Origin: Paenibacillus validus NBRC 15382
GTDB lineage: Bacteria; Bacillota; Bacilli; Paenibacillales; NBRC-103111
Reading direction: 5' to 3'
DNA: 64,000 nucleotides
Assembly (NCBI RefSeq): GCF_004000985.1
Contig: NZ_BIMH01000002.1
Coordinates: 1-64,000, forward strand
The notes under the pieces were generated by a model. That model did not search any database and was not told where the DNA came from. It saw only the letters and a program-made list of their open reading frames with translations. Positions 62,046-64,000 of this stretch are shown here, piece after piece; positions within the stretch are counted from its first letter, which is position 1, and every line of letters begins with the position of its first letter. A program made the translations under genes and the position numbers.

Positions 62046-63638
62046 CTATTTGAATTCAACACGCTTCAAATCAAGCGAGCCGTCAGGAAGGACAAAGGCA
62101 TTATTCAAGTTGCTTCTTTTACCTGAAATAATGTCGGTCACGTAGAGGAAACCCCATGGAGCTTCTTCTACAACTAACTTTTGCACATTCGCGTACGCTT
62201 CAAGACGTTCTTTGTCGGTCGTTAAGCGCAGCCCGTTTTCGATTAATTTTTCCGCCTCTTCGTTCACATAAAATCCCGTATTGTAGCCGGCCGGCGGGAA
62301 CTGGGCCTTGGTCAGCAGCGGACGGATACCCCAATCGGCTTCGCCTGTGGACAGAGACCAGCTGCCCATGTACGTCTGCATTTTGCTCTCTTCCGGCTTC
62401 ACGTACAACTGGTTGAGCAAGGTGCCCTTCTCCATCTGCTGAATGTTGACTTTTACCCCGACTTCTTTCCATTGCTGTTGAATAAATTCCGCGGCTTTCA
62501 CCGTTTCGCTGGCATTCACAACCCATAAGGTTGTCTCAAATCCGTTAGGAAAACCGGCTTCGCTCAGAAGACTCTTTGCTTTCTCGCGATTGTAATCGTA
62601 CATTTGCTGTTTCTGGAAGCCCCATACATTCGGCGCGATGATGGATTCCGCCGGTGTCCCAAACCCTTTGTACACCACTTTGATCAGCGTATTTTTATCA
62701 ATCGCATAGTTCAAGGCTTGACGCACCTTTTTATTGTCGAACGGTTTCTTCGTCATATTAAACACGACATAGAACTCAAGTATGGAAGGCGCTTTGTTCA
62801 CGACAATATTGTTGTCGTTCTTCACGCTGTCCACTTGGTCGGCAGACAACGGATAAACGAATTGAACTTCGCCGGTTTTCAGCATGGACGTACGGGACGA
62901 AGCTTCGGTTACCGGCTTGAACACAATTTTATCCACTTTCGCGGTGTTCGCTTTATCCCAGTATCCGTCGAATTTCTTGATCGTCACATGATCGGCGTCC
63001 TTCCATTCGACGAATTGGTAAGGGCCTGTGCCTACGGGCTTGCGCTGCACTTCCTTGTTATTCTCCTTAATCGATTTCGGAGAAATCATCATCGAGGCGG
63101 GATGGGCGAACGTTTGGGTAATAGCCGCGAACGGCTGATTCAGAACGAATTTGACCGTGTAAGGATCGATCACTTCCACTTTCTCCACGACCTGGAACAG
63201 CGAGGCGCGTTTCAGCTTGTTATCCGGATTTTTAATCCGGTCCAGGTTGGCTTTGACCGCTTCCGCGTTGAACTCTTCCCCGTCGTGAAACTTAACGCCT
63301 TTTCTTAATTTAAAGGTTGCCGATTTGGCATCGCTGCCCAGTTCCGGTAAAGACTCTGCGAGGACCGGCACAACCTTCATATCTTTATCGAAGCCTAGAA
63401 GTCCTTCGTACATGGATTTCATAATCGAGTGCGACAAGGTATCCTGAGCGTCATGCGGATCCATGGTCGTCGGATTGGCCGCCTGTGCGACAACAAGCTC
63501 GGTAGGCTTACTGGCGGCTGCTTTGCTGTCGGCGCCCGCATCCTTCTGCGTCTGAGCCGGCTTCGAACAGCCTGCCCCCACAAGGCTAACGACCAGCATG
63601 CAAGTTAAAACAACGATCCAGCCCTTTTTTGCTTGCAT
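62046..63638 (-). CDS. Peptide/nickel-type ABC transporter substrate-binding lipoprotein (DppA-like)
   Basis: A 530-residue SBP_bac_5 lipoprotein. Lipobox SLVGAGC; Family segments TTMDPHDAQDTLSHSIMKSM, GVKFHDGEEFNAEAVKANLDRI, KPVGTGPYQFVEWKDADHVTI, and the RQALNYAIDKNTLI region are intact. It probably binds dipeptides, oligopeptides or another small organic. AAGGAG precedes the ATG. First gene of the operon; upstream lies a terminator and a diaminopropionate ammonia-lyase gene. Confidence 0.88.
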   Translation of the reverse strand: MQAKKGWIVVLTCMLVVSLVGAGCSKPAQTQKDAGADSKAAASKPTELVVAQAANPTTMDPHDAQDTLSHSIMKSMYEGLLGFDKDMKVVPVLAESLPELGSDAKSATFKLRKGVKFHDGEEFNAEAVKANLDRIKNPDNKLKRASLFQVVEKVEVIDPYTVKFVLNQPFAAITQTFAHPASMMISPKSIKENNKEVQRKPVGTGPYQFVEWKDADHVTIKKFDGYWDKANTAKVDKIVFKPVTEASSRTSMLKTGEVQFVYPLSADQVDSVKNDNNIVVNKAPSILEFYVVFNMTKKPFDNKKVRQALNYAIDKNTLIKVVYKGFGTPAESIIAPNVWGFQKQQMYDYNREKAKSLLSEAGFPNGFETTLWVVNASETVKAAEFIQQQWKEVGVKVNIQQMEKGTLLNQLYVKPEESKMQTYMGSWSLSTGEADWGIRPLLTKAQFPPAGYNTGFYVNEEAEKLIENGLRLTTDKERLEAYANVQKLVVEEAPWGFLYVTDIISGKRSNLNNAFVLPDGSLDLKRVEFK

Positions 63639-63751
63639 AAGTGTACACGCTCCTTTTTAATAATACCGCCTAATCTTTCGCTTGCAGCATTCCCTGAACG
63701 GCAGAACGTGCCGCTATACTTGCCTCGCCTTCCTGTAAGGCCGGAGGTAAA

Positions 63752-63775
63752 ACAAAGGCGCCTTCCAGCCTTTGT
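63752..63775 (-). terminator. Terminator after the diaminopropionate ammonia-lyase gene
   Basis: Minus strand ACAAAGGC and GCCTTTGT (8-bp stem, 8-base loop), followed by TTTTACC. It separates the lyase gene from the peptide operon promoter region (63639-63751), where no clear promoter was seen. Confidence 0.65.
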
Positions 63776-63839
63776 CTTTATCCGGCTCGCACAGGCCGGT
63801 TACCGGCACGGCCTGAGACGGATCTGCCGTCATCCTCCG

Positions 63840-64000
63840 CTACCGCTGCGGCATCGGATACTTGCCGTCCCATACAATCTGCCTGTACAGAACCGGATCC
63901 GTATCCCCTTCCGTATTGATGAACAGCACGACCGAGTCCTGATCCAGCTTCAGCTTGCTTCGGATCCCGCTAAATTCCGGTTCCGACATCAGCAAGGATA
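63840..64000 (-). CDS. dpaL: Diaminopropionate ammonia-lyase, C-terminal part (5' end beyond the window)
   Basis: The last 53 codons before TAG at 63840 read through to the window edge. The segment KLDQDSVVLFINTEGDTDPV and the following YRQIVWDGKYP match the C-terminus of PLP-dependent 2,3-diaminopropionate ammonia-lyase (YgeX/DpaL), which converts diaminopropionate to pyruvate and ammonia. The cofactor lysine is upstream of the window. With the adjacent peptide/amino-acid-like ABC transporter this suggests amine or peptide catabolism (inference). Confidence 0.75.
   Translation of the reverse strand, partial: SLLMSEPEFSGIRSKLKLDQDSVVLFINTEGDTDPVLYRQIVWDGKYPMPQR

Overview
The window looks like a chromosomal stretch of a Paenibacillus-like endospore-forming Firmicute. 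The support is Firmicute-type ribosome binding sites (AAGGAGG), a SigA-class sigma factor, a large S-layer-anchored (three SLH domains) protein, a CgeB-type spore-coat glycosyltransferase, DUF4855 and DNRLRE-like proteins, and abundant ABC and TRAP solute uptake operons. No rRNA, tRNA, insertion sequence, prophage or CRISPR array was seen. Most genes lie on the minus strand in long, tightly packed operons with many ATGA or GTGA overlaps.

Layout. (1) 0.1-11.8 kb: a sugar or polyol module on the minus strand: Gfo/Idh/MocA dehydrogenase, TIM-barrel isomerase, sugar-binding lipoprotein, second dehydrogenase, ABC ATPase, permease, third dehydrogenase, chemoreceptor, ROK regulator. Its two 5' genes each have a strong sigma-A promoter whose -35 box sits inside the same CTTTTAA-N9-TTAAAAG palindrome. 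(2) 12.0-15.7 kb: a YnfA-like membrane protein, a zinc-ribbon protein, a SigA-like sigma factor with no dnaG beside it, a divergent MFS transporter preceded by a 13-codon leader ORF and a 16-bp palindrome, and an aminotransferase remnant. (3) 15.7-26.5 kb: a second module of sugar ABC transporter, isomerase, cupin, a split Tm-1-like pair (UPF0261 plus PEP-hydrolase-like TIM barrel), and a GMC flavoprotein with its gluconate-2-dehydrogenase-type small subunit, next to a second ROK regulator. Modules 1 and 3 resemble systems that import glycosides or polyols and oxidise them before cleavage. (4) 26.6-39.1 kb: a surface or spore glycan cluster with six glycosyltransferases and what looks like the complete WbpA/WbpB/WbpE/WbpD enzyme set for UDP-2,3-diacetamido-2,3-dideoxyglucuronic acid. 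(5) 39.2-50.5 kb: zinc alcohol dehydrogenase, chemoreceptor, IclR regulator, and a TRAP operon with a LarA-family racemase, a D-2-hydroxyacid dehydrogenase and two solute-binding proteins, divergent from a KDPG/KHG aldolase. The shared promoter region holds a consensus cre site and four copies of a GTTCTAYATTATAGAAC palindrome. (6) 50.6-58.2 kb: a Fur-controlled heme acquisition locus with a 1335-residue protein carrying six NEAT-like domains and SLH anchors, divergent from a heme/iron ABC transporter and an IsdG-type heme monooxygenase. (7) 58.2-64 kb: a Dpp/Opp peptide ABC operon and the 3' end of a diaminopropionate ammonia-lyase gene cut by the window edge.

Functions are read from the sequence and family knowledge only. 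Transport substrates are not determined, and all promoter and operator calls are by eye.
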